A stretch of DNA of 64,000 nt from DAIDKA01 sp963726995 (GTDB lineage: Bacteria; Pseudomonadota; Gammaproteobacteria; Steroidobacterales; Steroidobacteraceae). Below, one piece after another: positions 54,294 through 63,336 of this stretch. Location: contig CAVSEP010000005.1 of NCBI GenBank assembly GCA_963726995.1, positions 700,910 to 764,909 on the forward strand. The letters are read 5' to 3'. The notes beneath the pieces were generated by a model. It searched no databases. It was not told the origin of the DNA and worked only from the letters and a program-made list of their open reading frames with translations. Each line of letters opens with the position of its first letter. The stretch's first letter is position 1. The position numbers and the translations under genes were made by a program.

Positions 54294-55208
54294 ATGACAG
54301 CTGGTCGATTCAAGATGATGCTCGCGCTCGTGGGCGTATTGAGCCTGGGGCTCATGGCGCCGGCGTTTGCCATGGCCGGCCACGGCACCCATCACCATCG
54401 CCGCCATGCGGCAGCACCCCTGTCGGCCGATGATCCGGGCCTGAAGTCAGGGGCCGCGTATGTCGTGGACCAGGGCGATTCCTCGGTCTGGTACTCGCGC
54501 AATGCCACTGTGGCCTCGCCCATCGCCTCCATCACCAAGCTGATGACGGCCCTGGTGGTCGCCGACGCCCGGCAGCCCCTGGACGAGGTGTTGCAGGTGA
54601 CCCCGGAAGACCGCTCCTTGGGCAAGGGCGCCGCCTCGCGCCTGGCCATCGGCACCAAGCTCACGCGCGGGGATCTGCTGCACCTGGCCCTGATGTCCTC
54701 CGAAAACCGCGCTGCCCATGCGCTGGGACGCAACTATCCGGGTGGCGTTCCCGCATTCGTGCGCGCCATGAACGAAAAGGCGCAGAGCCTGGGGATGACG
54801 GCCAGCCACTTCGTCGAACCCACCGGACTCTCCAGCGACAACGTGGCCAGTCCCGAGGACCTCTCGCGCCTGGTGATGGCCGCGGCGCAAAATCCCACCA
54901 TCCGTGATTTTTCCACCGACACCGAGCACAGCGTGAAGATCGGCCGCCACATGGTGGAGTTCCACACCACCGATGCGCTGGTGCGCAATCCGGCCTGGAA
55001 CATCATCGTGCAGAAGACCGGCTACATCGCCGAAGCCGGACGCTGCCTGGTCATGCAGGCGGTGATCGGCGGACGCAATGTGGTGATCGTGCTGCTCAAT
55101 TCCTTCGGCAAGTACACCCGGGTTGCCGATGCGGTGCGCATGCGCCGCTGGATCGAGGCGCGCATGAACGAGCACGCCGCGCACGGCTTGGTCAGCAGCA
55201 ATACCTGA
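54294..55208 (+). CDS. pbpG: D-alanyl-D-alanine endopeptidase (PBP7-type)
   Basis: 304 residues, exported (MMLALVGVLSLGLMAPAFAMAG, then a His-rich GHGTHHHRRH). The penicillin-binding triad is intact: S79-I-T-K82, SEN near residue 140, and KTG near residue 243. The protein cleaves peptidoglycan cross-links in the periplasm. No C-terminal membrane anchor is seen, as for PBP7. It follows the degenerate GGDEF gene by 67 bases and converges with the MBL-fold gene, four bases apart. Confidence 0.93.
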   Translation: MTAGRFKMMLALVGVLSLGLMAPAFAMAGHGTHHHRRHAAAPLSADDPGLKSGAAYVVDQGDSSVWYSRNATVASPIASITKLMTALVVADARQPLDEVLQVTPEDRSLGKGAASRLAIGTKLTRGDLLHLALMSSENRAAHALGRNYPGGVPAFVRAMNEKAQSLGMTASHFVEPTGLSSDNVASPEDLSRLVMAAAQNPTIRDFSTDTEHSVKIGRHMVEFHTTDALVRNPAWNIIVQKTGYIAEAGRCLVMQAVIGGRNVVIVLLNSFGKYTRVADAVRMRRWIEARMNEHAAHGLVSSNT

Positions 55209-55212
55209 GGCT

Positions 55213-56142
55213 TCAGGAGTCCGGGGCCATGTGGCCCCACAGGCTGCGGAACGCCATGTCGGTGAACTGCTTGGAATCACCCCACTTGGCCTCGTACTCC
55301 GCCGCGGGATTGCGCGCCACCACTTCATCCACGCCCAGGCCCTGACGCATCATTTTCTGCATGCGGCCGCTGATGGCGGTGTACATCTGCTGCTGCTCCA
55401 GCAGATCCGCCTTGCCGAGCACCGGCCCGTTGGCCGGGATGATGCGGGTGTGATCATCGGCAACGGAGGCCAGCGTGCGCAGGCCATCGATCAGCCCAAG
55501 GATCCAGCCGCCGGTCTTGTAGTCGATGACCGGCCAACCCGCCCCGGAGACCGGGCCGCCGGCCGCCAGCACGTTGGCCTTGCGGAAATGCACGTAGATG
55601 TCGCCGTCGGTGTGGGCCTGCATCAGGTAGCCGTATTGCACCGGCTCGTCGCCGAACTGGGTCTTCACCGAATCGTAGAAGAAGGTATCGCTGGGACGGG
55701 CCTTCGACGGCAGGGGACCGTACAGGGCATTGCGCGGCGGCACGGGATTGGCGTACTGCAGCCACAGGCGGGTGTTCTCGTGCGCGATGATCCGCGCCCC
55801 CTCGGCCCCTAAGCGCAGGTTCGACCCGGTCTGGTCCGGATGCCAGTGGGTGTTGAACAGGGTATGTACCTTGGCGACACCACTCGCCTGGGCGGCCTGC
55901 TTGAGCAGCTCCCGCGAGCGCGCCTCCGGTCCCCCGTCCACCAGTACCAGACCGGAAGGATCGCGGCAGGCCACGACGTTGGCGCCGCCGGAGACCAGCA
56001 GCCACAGGTTCGCGGCCAGCGGCTGCGCGGCCGGGGTGGCGTCAGCGCCAGCCAGGGCGGGGTACAGCCGCGCCAGGGACGCGGCGGCGGCGCCGGCCAT
56101 CGCTGTTTTGATAAAGCTTCTGCGATCGGCAGAACGTGTCAT
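55213..56142 (-). CDS. Exported MBL-fold metallohydrolase-like protein
   Basis: 309 residues. A twin-arginine signal (DRRSFIKTAMAGAAAASLARL) indicates export in folded form. The metallo-beta-lactamase fold motif reads THWHPDQTGSN (about residue 98), with the first two His and Asp kept but Gln where the last His of H-x-H-x-D-H sits; IPANGPV and AHTDGDIYVHF follow, the second a zinc-ligand strand. It resembles cyclase/quinoprotein-associated MBL proteins. It is divergent from the DUF1592-type operon. Confidence 0.85.
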   Translation of the reverse strand: MTRSADRRSFIKTAMAGAAAASLARLYPALAGADATPAAQPLAANLWLLVSGGANVVACRDPSGLVLVDGGPEARSRELLKQAAQASGVAKVHTLFNTHWHPDQTGSNLRLGAEGARIIAHENTRLWLQYANPVPPRNALYGPLPSKARPSDTFFYDSVKTQFGDEPVQYGYLMQAHTDGDIYVHFRKANVLAAGGPVSGAGWPVIDYKTGGWILGLIDGLRTLASVADDHTRIIPANGPVLGKADLLEQQQMYTAISGRMQKMMRQGLGVDEVVARNPAAEYEAKWGDSKQFTDMAFRSLWGHMAPDS

Positions 56143-56402
56143 GGGGACCCTTCGTCAAGCGGTTGAATGAAGCGCGCGCACGTTGACTGATCAAAGCAGG
56201 CTTGGCAATGGGGCAACCCCGGGGATGGAGGCGCCGCTGGAACCATCCATGGCGTACCGGATGCAGTGCATAACATCAGGCGCACAGTCCATGAAGTTGC
56301 CCAGGCCTGTCGCTGTGGTAAGGCGTTATTATAGTGACGCAAGGATACCGGCCGCGGGTCGGTTCCTGGTGTGGAAACAGGACTTTAGCCAAGGCGAGAT
56401 CG

Positions 56403-58919
56403 ATGCGACACCCTAAGTTCGGACCTGTGCTGCTGGCCGCCGGAATCGGCGCCCTGACCGCCCTGGGCGGCCTGGCGGGCGTGTCCCTGGCCGCCTCGGC
56501 CCCGGCGGCCCCCACCGCGGACGCCAGCGCGGCCGTACCCGGGCAGGATGCGCACTGGGCCTTCCTGCAGAAGTACTGCAGCAAGTGCCACAACGCCGAT
56601 GACTGGGCGGGCGGCGTGGCCTTCGACACCATGACTCCCCGGGAAATCGGCAACGACGCCAAGACCTGGGAACACGCCGTGGCCAAGCTGCGCGGGCGCC
56701 TCATGCCGCCGATGGGCAATCCCCAGCCGCCCAATGATCAGGTCCATACCTTCGTCTCCTACATGGAGAACTCGCTGGACGCCGCGGCCGCCCACCAGGT
56801 GGACGCCCCGCGGGTGGCGCTGCATCGCATGAACCGGACCGAGTACGCGAATGCCATCTGGGACCTGCTGCGCGTGCGCGTGAATGCCACCCAGATACTG
56901 CCGCCGGACGATGAAAGCGATGGCTTCAACAACGTCGCCAACGTCCTGCAGGTCTCGCCGGCGTTCGTGGACGCCTATATTTCCGCGGCCCGCCAGGTCG
57001 CGGTGGAGGCCCTGGGCGATCGCAATGCCAAGGCCGTGGGCGTGCAGTTCGTGGCCAATCCCGGCGTTTCGGGCAACCAGGAATTCCATGTGGACGGGTT
57101 GCCGCTGGGCACGCGCGGTGGCGTCTCGGTGGTCTACAACTTCCCGGCCGACGGCACCTATGAGCTGTCGGTGGGCAACCTGGCCGCGGCACTGTGGGTC
57201 ACGAACCTTGAGTTCAAGAATCACCTGATTGCCACCTACGACGGCAGGAAGTTCTTCGAGACCGATGTCGGCGGCGAGGAGGACCTGAAGGCCATCGACC
57301 AGAAGCAGGATCCGGCCGTTGATGCCATCAACCAGCGCCTGAAGCGCAACAAGTTCAAGGCCACCGCCGGTCCCCACACGGTGGCCGTGACTTTCCTCGA
57401 TCGCAGCTACGCGGCCTCCGAGGATCGCCTCGAGGCGCCCATTCCCGGCGGCGTGCAGGACCGGGTGCTGCGTATCGGGAGCTTTGAGATCAAGGGGCCC
57501 TTCGACATCACCGGAGTGAGCCAGACGCCCAGCCGCGAGCGCATCTTCGTCTGTCAGCCCAAGGCGCCGGCCGATGAGGCGCCCTGCGCGCAGGAGATCA
57601 TCAGCCGCCTCGCCGAGCGCGCCTTCCGCCGTCCCCTGACGGATGCCGACACGGCGCCGCTGATGCAGTTCTACGCCGCGGGCCGCAAGTCCGCGGACTT
57701 CGAGGAGGGCATCCAGCGGGCGCTGACGGCGCTGCTGGCGAGTCCGCATTTCCTGTACCGCGCCGAGACCTCCCAGAAACCCGCGCAGAGCGCGCAGGCG
57801 GCTAAGCCCGCCGCCCTCAGCCCGGTGGCCGACACGGCGGCTGCGGCGGCTACGCCGCTGACGGACGGGGAGCTGGCCTCGCGCCTGTCCTTCTTCCTGT
57901 GGAGCGCGCCGCCGGACCAGGAACTGCTCAGCGTCGCCAACCACGGCCAGCTGCACGATCCGGAAGTGCTCAAGGCGCAGGTGAACCGCATGCTCAAGGA
58001 TGCGCGGGCCACGACGCTGGCCTCGAACTTCGCATTCCAATGGCTGGACGTGCAGCGCCTGGAGGAGATCAAGCCCGACGCCAACCTGTTCCCGTACGTG
58101 ACGGATCCGCGGGATGACTATCGCCAGGAGCTGAAGCTGTTCATCGACAGCGTCTTTCGGGAAGATCAGCCGGTCACCAACCTGCTCACGGCCAACTACA
58201 CCTACCTGAACCAGCGCCTGGCGATGCTCTACGGCATCACCACGGTCAAGGGCGACCAGTTCCGCCGCGTCACGCTGCAGGACTCGGCCCGCTGGGGCCT
58301 GCTGGGCAAGGGCGCGATGCTGATGGGGACCTCCTACCCCAATCGCACCGCGCCGGTGCTGCGCGGTGAGTGGATCCTGACCAGCATCACCGGCACACCG
58401 CCGGCCGCGCCGCCCCCGGCGGTGCCCTCGCTGAAGGAAAACAAGACCGGCGAGAAGGCCCTGACGCTGCGCGAGATGATGGCCCGGCACCGCGACCGGC
58501 CCAGCTGCTTCGCCTGTCACGGCATCCTGGATCCGCTGGGGCTGGCGCTGGAGAACTTCGATGCGGTGGGCCGCTGGCGCGACCGGGACCGGATGGCCGG
58601 AACGGTCATCGATGCCTCCGGCGTGCTGCCCAACGGCACCAAGATCGCCGGCGTCGATGACCTGCGCAAGGCACTGGCCTCCGACCCCGAACAGTTCGTG
58701 CAGACCATCACCCTGAAGCTGATGACCTATGGTCTGGGCCGCGCCATCGACTACCAGGACATGCCCACGGTGCGCGCCATCGTGCGCACCAGCGCCAAGC
58801 AGGAGTACAGGTTCAAGCCGCTGATCATGGACATCGTGACCAGTACGCCATTCCAGATGAGAAGCGAGCAGGCCGGCAGTTCGGCAACCGCCACCAAGAC
58901 CGCCGCCCTGATCCGGTAA
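56403..58919 (+). CDS. Planctomycete-type cytochrome protein (DUF1587/1592/1588/1595/1585)
   Basis: 838 residues. Signal peptide, then an N-terminal haem-type motif in FLQKYCSKCHNADDWAGG, DUF1587 (RMNRTEYANAIWDLL), a beta-rich ligand domain (about 230-340), DUF1595 (ERAFRRPLTDAD), DUF1592 (LSFFLWSAPPDQELL, FAFQWLDVQRLEEI) and DUF1588/1585 (LLGKGAMLMGTSYPNRTAPVLRG seen as MLMGTSYPNRT, then CFACHGILDPLG, a second CxxCH). These exported proteins usually pair with a DUF1552 gene, as here. Biochemical role unknown. ATG 56403 is preceded by AAGGCGAGA and gives a sensible signal peptide. Confidence 0.9.
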   Translation: MRHPKFGPVLLAAGIGALTALGGLAGVSLAASAPAAPTADASAAVPGQDAHWAFLQKYCSKCHNADDWAGGVAFDTMTPREIGNDAKTWEHAVAKLRGRLMPPMGNPQPPNDQVHTFVSYMENSLDAAAAHQVDAPRVALHRMNRTEYANAIWDLLRVRVNATQILPPDDESDGFNNVANVLQVSPAFVDAYISAARQVAVEALGDRNAKAVGVQFVANPGVSGNQEFHVDGLPLGTRGGVSVVYNFPADGTYELSVGNLAAALWVTNLEFKNHLIATYDGRKFFETDVGGEEDLKAIDQKQDPAVDAINQRLKRNKFKATAGPHTVAVTFLDRSYAASEDRLEAPIPGGVQDRVLRIGSFEIKGPFDITGVSQTPSRERIFVCQPKAPADEAPCAQEIISRLAERAFRRPLTDADTAPLMQFYAAGRKSADFEEGIQRALTALLASPHFLYRAETSQKPAQSAQAAKPAALSPVADTAAAAATPLTDGELASRLSFFLWSAPPDQELLSVANHGQLHDPEVLKAQVNRMLKDARATTLASNFAFQWLDVQRLEEIKPDANLFPYVTDPRDDYRQELKLFIDSVFREDQPVTNLLTANYTYLNQRLAMLYGITTVKGDQFRRVTLQDSARWGLLGKGAMLMGTSYPNRTAPVLRGEWILTSITGTPPAAPPPAVPSLKENKTGEKALTLREMMARHRDRPSCFACHGILDPLGLALENFDAVGRWRDRDRMAGTVIDASGVLPNGTKIAGVDDLRKALASDPEQFVQTITLKLMTYGLGRAIDYQDMPTVRAIVRTSAKQEYRFKPLIMDIVTSTPFQMRSEQAGSSATATKTAALIR

Positions 58920-58934
58920 GTTGAGGAGATACGT

Positions 58935-60249
58935 ATGTTCATCACCAAGAAGCATCTGTCCCGCCGCACCATGCTCAAGGGCGCGGGGGTCGTCGCTCGG
59001 CCTGCCCCTGCTGGATGCCATGATTCCGGCCGGTACGGCGCTGGCGGACACGGCCGCCGTCGCGCCGCCGCGCATGGGATTCGTGTACTTTCCGCACGGC
59101 GCGGTGATGAACAACTGGGTGCCGACGTCCACCGGCACGGACTTCAAGATCAGCCCGATCCTGGAGCCGCTGGATCCGTACCGCCAGTACATGACCATCG
59201 TCAGCGGCCTGCGCAACAAGGCGGGGGAGAGTCCCTCACCGCACGCCATCATCGCGGGCACCTGGCTGACCTGCGTGCACCCGCCCGTGAGCCAGCAGCC
59301 GCTGGTCGGACCCTCGGCGGACCAGGTGGCGGCCAAATACATCGGCCAGGACACTCCCTTGCCGTCGATCGAACTGGCGGGCGAGGGCGGCGGCGGCGCC
59401 TGCGATCCCTCCTTTGGCTGCAGCTACTCGGGCACCATTGCGTTTCGCACCGGCCAGCAGCCGCTGCCCATGGACAATAATCCGCGCCAGGTGTTCGCGC
59501 GCATGTTCGGGCTGGGCGATACCGCCGAGCAGCGCCACGAGATCACGCAAGAAACCGGCAGCGTCCTGGACTACGTGCAGGAAAGCGCCAAGGACATGCA
59601 GCGCAACCTGGATCCGGCCGACAAGCGCATGGTCAGCGACTACCTGGACTCGGTGCGCGAGGTGGAGCGCCGGGTGCAGAAGATGATGGCCAAGGAAGGC
59701 ACCGGCGTGAAGCTGCCGAACGCGCCGGACGGCGTGCCGGATGACTTCGCCAAGATGCTCGACACCATGTTCGACATGATCGCCCTGGGCTGGCAGTCCA
59801 ACACCACGCGCGTGGCCTCCTTCATGATCGCGAAGGAAGTGAGCATGCGCACCTATCCGAATCTTTCGATCACCGACGCGTTCCATCCGCTGTCGCACCA
59901 CCAGAACGATGCGGGCAAGATCGAGAAGCTCACTCGCATCCAGAACTTCCATACCAAGGCGTTCGGGCGCTTCGTGAAGCGCCTGGCCGAGACCCAGGAC
60001 GGCAACGGCAACCTGCTGGAGCACTCCATCATTCTGTACGGCAGCAACATGAGCAACAGCGACATGCACAACAATGATCCGCTGCCGAACGTGGTCATGG
60101 GCCACGGCTACGGCAAGATCAAGGGCGGCCAGCATCTGCACTACCCGCAGGACACGCCGCACGCCAACCTGCTGCTGACGCTGCTGAACCGCGCCGGCAT
60201 TCCCGCGACCTCGCATGGCATCAGCAGCGGCACGCTCGCGGAGATCTAG
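58935..60249 (+). CDS. DUF1552-family exported protein, one-base frameshift in the signal peptide
   Basis: ATG 58935 (GAGGAG upstream) gives a twin-arginine start, ITKKHLSRRTMLKGAGV. One extra base near 58992 then shifts the frame; removing it continues SLGLPLLDAMIPAGTALA and the DUF1552 domain: GFVYFPHGAVMNNW, MTIVSGLRNKAGES, PSIELAGEGGG, HPLSHHQNDAGKIEKL, SIILYGSNMSNSDMHNNDPL. About 437 residues, predicted soluble and exported via Tat. The family always travels with DUF1592-type proteins; enzymatic activity is unproven, though the His/Asp-rich motifs resemble the alkaline-phosphatase-like DUF1501 relatives. The ankyrin gene follows with no gap. Confidence 0.85.
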
Positions 60250-61971
60250 ATGCACGCACGAGGGGGTGTGAGGGCGCTGGGGCTGGTGGCGGCTTGGCTG
60301 CTGGCCATGACGCTGACAGTGGGCGCGCGGGCGGCCGATGACTCGCTCGCGGCCCTGGTCAGGGCCAAGGACCACGACGGCGCGGTGGCGCTGCTGGCCA
60401 AGGGGGCCGACGGCAAGTCACGCGAAGTGGACGGCACCACCGCGCTGATGTGGGCCTGCTACAACGGCGATGCGGAGCTGGTGGAACGCCTCATCAAGGC
60501 GGGCGCCGATGTGTCGGCGGTGAATGACTACGGAGCCTCGGCCCTGCAGGTGGCCGCGGTACTCGCCGACCCGCGCATCATCAAGGATCTGCTCAAGGCG
60601 GGCGTGAATCCTGACTCCCCGAATGCGGAAGGGCAGACCGCCCTGATGGTGGTGGCGCGTTCCGGCAACGTCGAGTCCGCCCGGCTGCTGCTGGATGCGG
60701 GCGCCCAGGTGGATGCGCGCGAGCAGTGGGGCAACCAGACGGCGCTGATGTGGGCGGCTTCCGAGGCGCACCCGGAGATGATCAAGCTGCTGACCGATCA
60801 TCACGCCGACGTGAATGCCCACGGCGCGATCCGCGACTGGCAGCGGCGCGTGACGGCCGAAGGGCGGCCGAAGAACGAGAACCACGGCGGCTTCACGCCC
60901 CTGATCTATGCGGCGCGCATTGGCTGCATCGAGTGCGCGAAGGCGCTGCTGAAAGCGCATGCGGACATCAATCTGCCGGATCCGGATGGGGAGACGGCAC
61001 TGCTGCTGTCCATCATCAACATGCACTTCGATTTTGCGTCCTACCTCATCGGGGCGGGCGCGGATGTGAATCGCTGGGACTTCTACGGCCAGACGCCGCT
61101 GTACGCGGCCATCGACATGGCCACTCTGCCCACCGGCGGCCGTCCGGACCTGCCATCCGAGGACAAGACCCAGCCGCTGCAGGTCGCCGAGCAGCTGCTG
61201 AAGGCCGGCGCCAACGTGAACGCGCAGCTGAAACTGCGGCCGCCGTATCGCAATGGCGTCTTCGACCGCGGCGGCGACCAGGTGCTCTCCACCGGCGCCA
61301 CGCCGCTGCTGGCGGCGGCGAAGTCCGGCAACAATGATGCGGTGAGAGTGCTGCTGAAATTCCACCCGCTGCTGGATCTGCCGAACGCGGAAGGGGTGAC
61401 GCCGCTGATGGCGGCGGCCGGCATGGGCCATGGCTTCAATCCCACCCGTGGGCGCTACAAGACCGATCAGCAGGCCGCCGAAGGCGTCAAGCTGCTGCAG
61501 GAGGCGGGCGCTTCCATCACCGGCTCCGCGCGGGATGGACTCACCGCGCTGCATGCGGCCGCGACCCATGGCTGGGACAACACCGTCAAGCTGCTGGTGG
61601 CCGACGGCGCGGCGCTGCAGCCGACGGATCGGCTGGGCCTGCGCCCCATCGACTACGCGGCCGGCCGCCAGCCGCGCGCCTTCCTGGAGCCCGAGCATGT
61701 GCCCAACGACTCCACCGTGGCGCTGCTGACCCAGTACATCGTTGCCGCGACCGGCCAGAAGCCCCTGGTGTTCGCCGGAAACCTGAACCGGTCCACGCAG
61801 GGCACGGGCGGTGCCGGTGGCACCTCGCTGCGACCCGGTGGAGCGCCGATACCGGCCCCCGGTGCCGCAGCGGCCCCCGGCGCCGCAGCGACCGCCGGGG
61901 CGCCTGCTGCGCCGGCGCCAGCGGCTCCCGCCCCGGCCCCCGCACCGACCGCGCAGAATCGGGGCCAGTAG
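60250..61971 (+). CDS. Exported ankyrin-repeat protein
   Basis: 573 residues: signal peptide (LGLVAAWLLAMTLTVGARAA), then about nine to eleven ankyrin repeats (DGTTALMWACYNGDAELVERLIKAG abbreviated TALMWACYNG; GQTALMVVARSGN; FTPLIYAARIGC; GATPLLAAAKSGN; LTALHAAATHGW), then an Ala/Pro-rich low-complexity tail of about 60 residues. Ankyrin arrays bind proteins, so it is probably a periplasmic partner of the two proteins encoded upstream. It starts directly after the DUF1552 stop and has the same direction, which supports one operon. Confidence 0.9.
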   Translation: MHARGGVRALGLVAAWLLAMTLTVGARAADDSLAALVRAKDHDGAVALLAKGADGKSREVDGTTALMWACYNGDAELVERLIKAGADVSAVNDYGASALQVAAVLADPRIIKDLLKAGVNPDSPNAEGQTALMVVARSGNVESARLLLDAGAQVDAREQWGNQTALMWAASEAHPEMIKLLTDHHADVNAHGAIRDWQRRVTAEGRPKNENHGGFTPLIYAARIGCIECAKALLKAHADINLPDPDGETALLLSIINMHFDFASYLIGAGADVNRWDFYGQTPLYAAIDMATLPTGGRPDLPSEDKTQPLQVAEQLLKAGANVNAQLKLRPPYRNGVFDRGGDQVLSTGATPLLAAAKSGNNDAVRVLLKFHPLLDLPNAEGVTPLMAAAGMGHGFNPTRGRYKTDQQAAEGVKLLQEAGASITGSARDGLTALHAAATHGWDNTVKLLVADGAALQPTDRLGLRPIDYAAGRQPRAFLEPEHVPNDSTVALLTQYIVAATGQKPLVFAGNLNRSTQGTGGAGGTSLRPGGAPIPAPGAAAAPGAAATAGAPAAPAPAAPAPAPAPTAQNRGQ

Positions 61972-62026
61972 CCGCCAGGAGTTCCGTGTTCATAGGCTGC
62001 AGCGGCCCGGTTGCACGCCGATCGGC

Positions 62027-63214
62027 TCATTGGTTCCGCGCAACGACGAGATATCCTAGTACCTCCCTGCCCGTGTCCTTGCGCAGGGTTTGCGGCACGA
62101 GGGACTCGACCATGAAACCGCGCTCACTGAGTACGCGGCGCAGGTAGGTTTCGCTGTGCTGGTAGCGTCCCGACACATCCAGCCGGTGATCGGCCGGAGC
62201 GTCCCGTGGTAGCGCTTCCACCGTGAAGACAAATGGCCCGCCCACGCGCAGCGCCGTGTGGGCGTCGGCGAGCGGTTCTGCAAGGTCCCCAAAATAGACG
62301 AGCGTGTCGGTGCAGACGATGGCGTCGAAGGCTTGGGGCCGGGAGCGCATGAAGGCTCCCAGCTCCGCAGTCACCAGCTCATCGTAGCAACGCCGCTGCT
62401 GCGCGTAGTGCAGCATCTTCGCAGACAGATCGACGCCGACCAGTCGGCTGCAGAGCTCGCGAACCAGCGGTCCGCACAAGCCAGTACCGCAGCCTGCATC
62501 GAGTAAAGATGCCAAGACGGGCGTGGCAGCTCGCAAGGCTGCGGCCACCAGTTCCGGGCCCCGATAGTCGAGCCCCTTGAGTACGGAATCGAAGCTGTCC
62601 GCAAAGTCATCAAAATGCGTCCGCACATACTCATCGGGGGCCCGAGAGGGCGAGTCGTGTCCGCAGATGGCTGCGGCCATGTGTCGCGCGATCGGGTTCG
62701 CCGGTTCACGCGCCAGCCAGGCCGCGATCGTCTGCGCAGCCTCCGGCATCCGCTGCTGCCTGCACAGTACGTTGGCCAGCGCTTCGTAGGCCCGGGACGA
62801 GGGCAGGGGGCAGGTGACTGCCCGGCGCAGCAGCTGCGCGGCAGTATCGAAGTTTCGCTCACGTAGCAGACAGTCGGCGAGGTTGCACCAGGCCTCGCAC
62901 AGTTCGGGCGACAAGCCGGTCGCACGCTGGAACGCAGCCTTTCCCTCCGCCAGCCTTCCCGTCTCGATGTACAGGGTGCCGAGCCAGTTCCACGTCAGGC
63001 CGATATTCGGTTCGAACGCGAGGCTGCGCTGCAGGTGGTCGATGGCCTGTTCCTTTGCGCCCGTCTGATAGCTCAATAGGGCCAAGCCATAGAGGGCCAG
63101 ATGGTCGGTAGGTCGTACGCGCAGCACCCGTTGGTATCCGACCTCAGCCTCGCCAAGGCGCCCGGCCTGGTAGGCCGCCACTGCGTGGCGCAGCAGTTCC
63201 TCGGGGGAACTCAT
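62027..63214 (-). CDS. TPR-domain class I methyltransferase
   Basis: 395 residues. TPR-like helical pairs occupy about residues 1-160 (AVAAYQAGRLGEAEVGYQRVL; ALYGLALLSYQTGAKEQA). A SAM-binding Rossmann domain follows: LLDAGCGTGLCGPLVRELC (about 236-254), VGVDLSAKMLHYAQ, DAIVCTDTLVYFGDL and FVFTVEALP. TPR-methyltransferases of this type are common and their substrates are usually unknown, often small molecules or proteins recognised by the repeats. ATG 63214 overlaps the stop of the preceding 41-codon gene (ATGA). Confidence 0.88.
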   Translation of the reverse strand: MSSPEELLRHAVAAYQAGRLGEAEVGYQRVLRVRPTDHLALYGLALLSYQTGAKEQAIDHLQRSLAFEPNIGLTWNWLGTLYIETGRLAEGKAAFQRATGLSPELCEAWCNLADCLLRERNFDTAAQLLRRAVTCPLPSSRAYEALANVLCRQQRMPEAAQTIAAWLAREPANPIARHMAAAICGHDSPSRAPDEYVRTHFDDFADSFDSVLKGLDYRGPELVAAALRAATPVLASLLDAGCGTGLCGPLVRELCSRLVGVDLSAKMLHYAQQRRCYDELVTAELGAFMRSRPQAFDAIVCTDTLVYFGDLAEPLADAHTALRVGGPFVFTVEALPRDAPADHRLDVSGRYQHSETYLRRVLSERGFMVESLVPQTLRKDTGREVLGYLVVARNQ

Positions 63215-63336
63215 GAATGCGCAGACGGAACCTTGCCCTTGGCAAGATTCGGCACACCGGGTGCGTAGACCACGGGTAGTACGACGGCCGCCGGGGCGGC
63301 CAAGAGGCCGCGGCGGCGTACCTGAATGCTGGCCAT
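63211..63336 (-). CDS. 41-residue peptide gene coupled to the methyltransferase
   Basis: A short frame with a strong Shine-Dalgarno (AGGGGGA, seven bases before ATG 63334-63336). It reads MASIQVRRRGLLAAPAAVVL then PVVYAPGVPNLAKGKVPSA and ends HS before a TGA that overlaps the methyltransferase ATG (TCATGAGT). The N-terminal RRR plus Ala/Val/Leu-rich stretch looks like a small export or membrane segment. I know no family. Good ribosome binding and overlap argue for translation; it may be a peptide substrate, a leader regulating the enzyme, or a membrane peptide. Confidence 0.55.
   Translation of the reverse strand: MASIQVRRRGLLAAPAAVVLPVVYAPGVPNLAKGKVPSAHS

Noticed and set aside
56385..59354. 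989-codon minus-strand frame opposite the DUF1592 and DUF1552 genes
   Set aside because: Very long but low in hydrophobic core patterns and rich in His, Gln, Arg and Gly. The opposite strand encodes clear conserved domains, so this is a compositional shadow.
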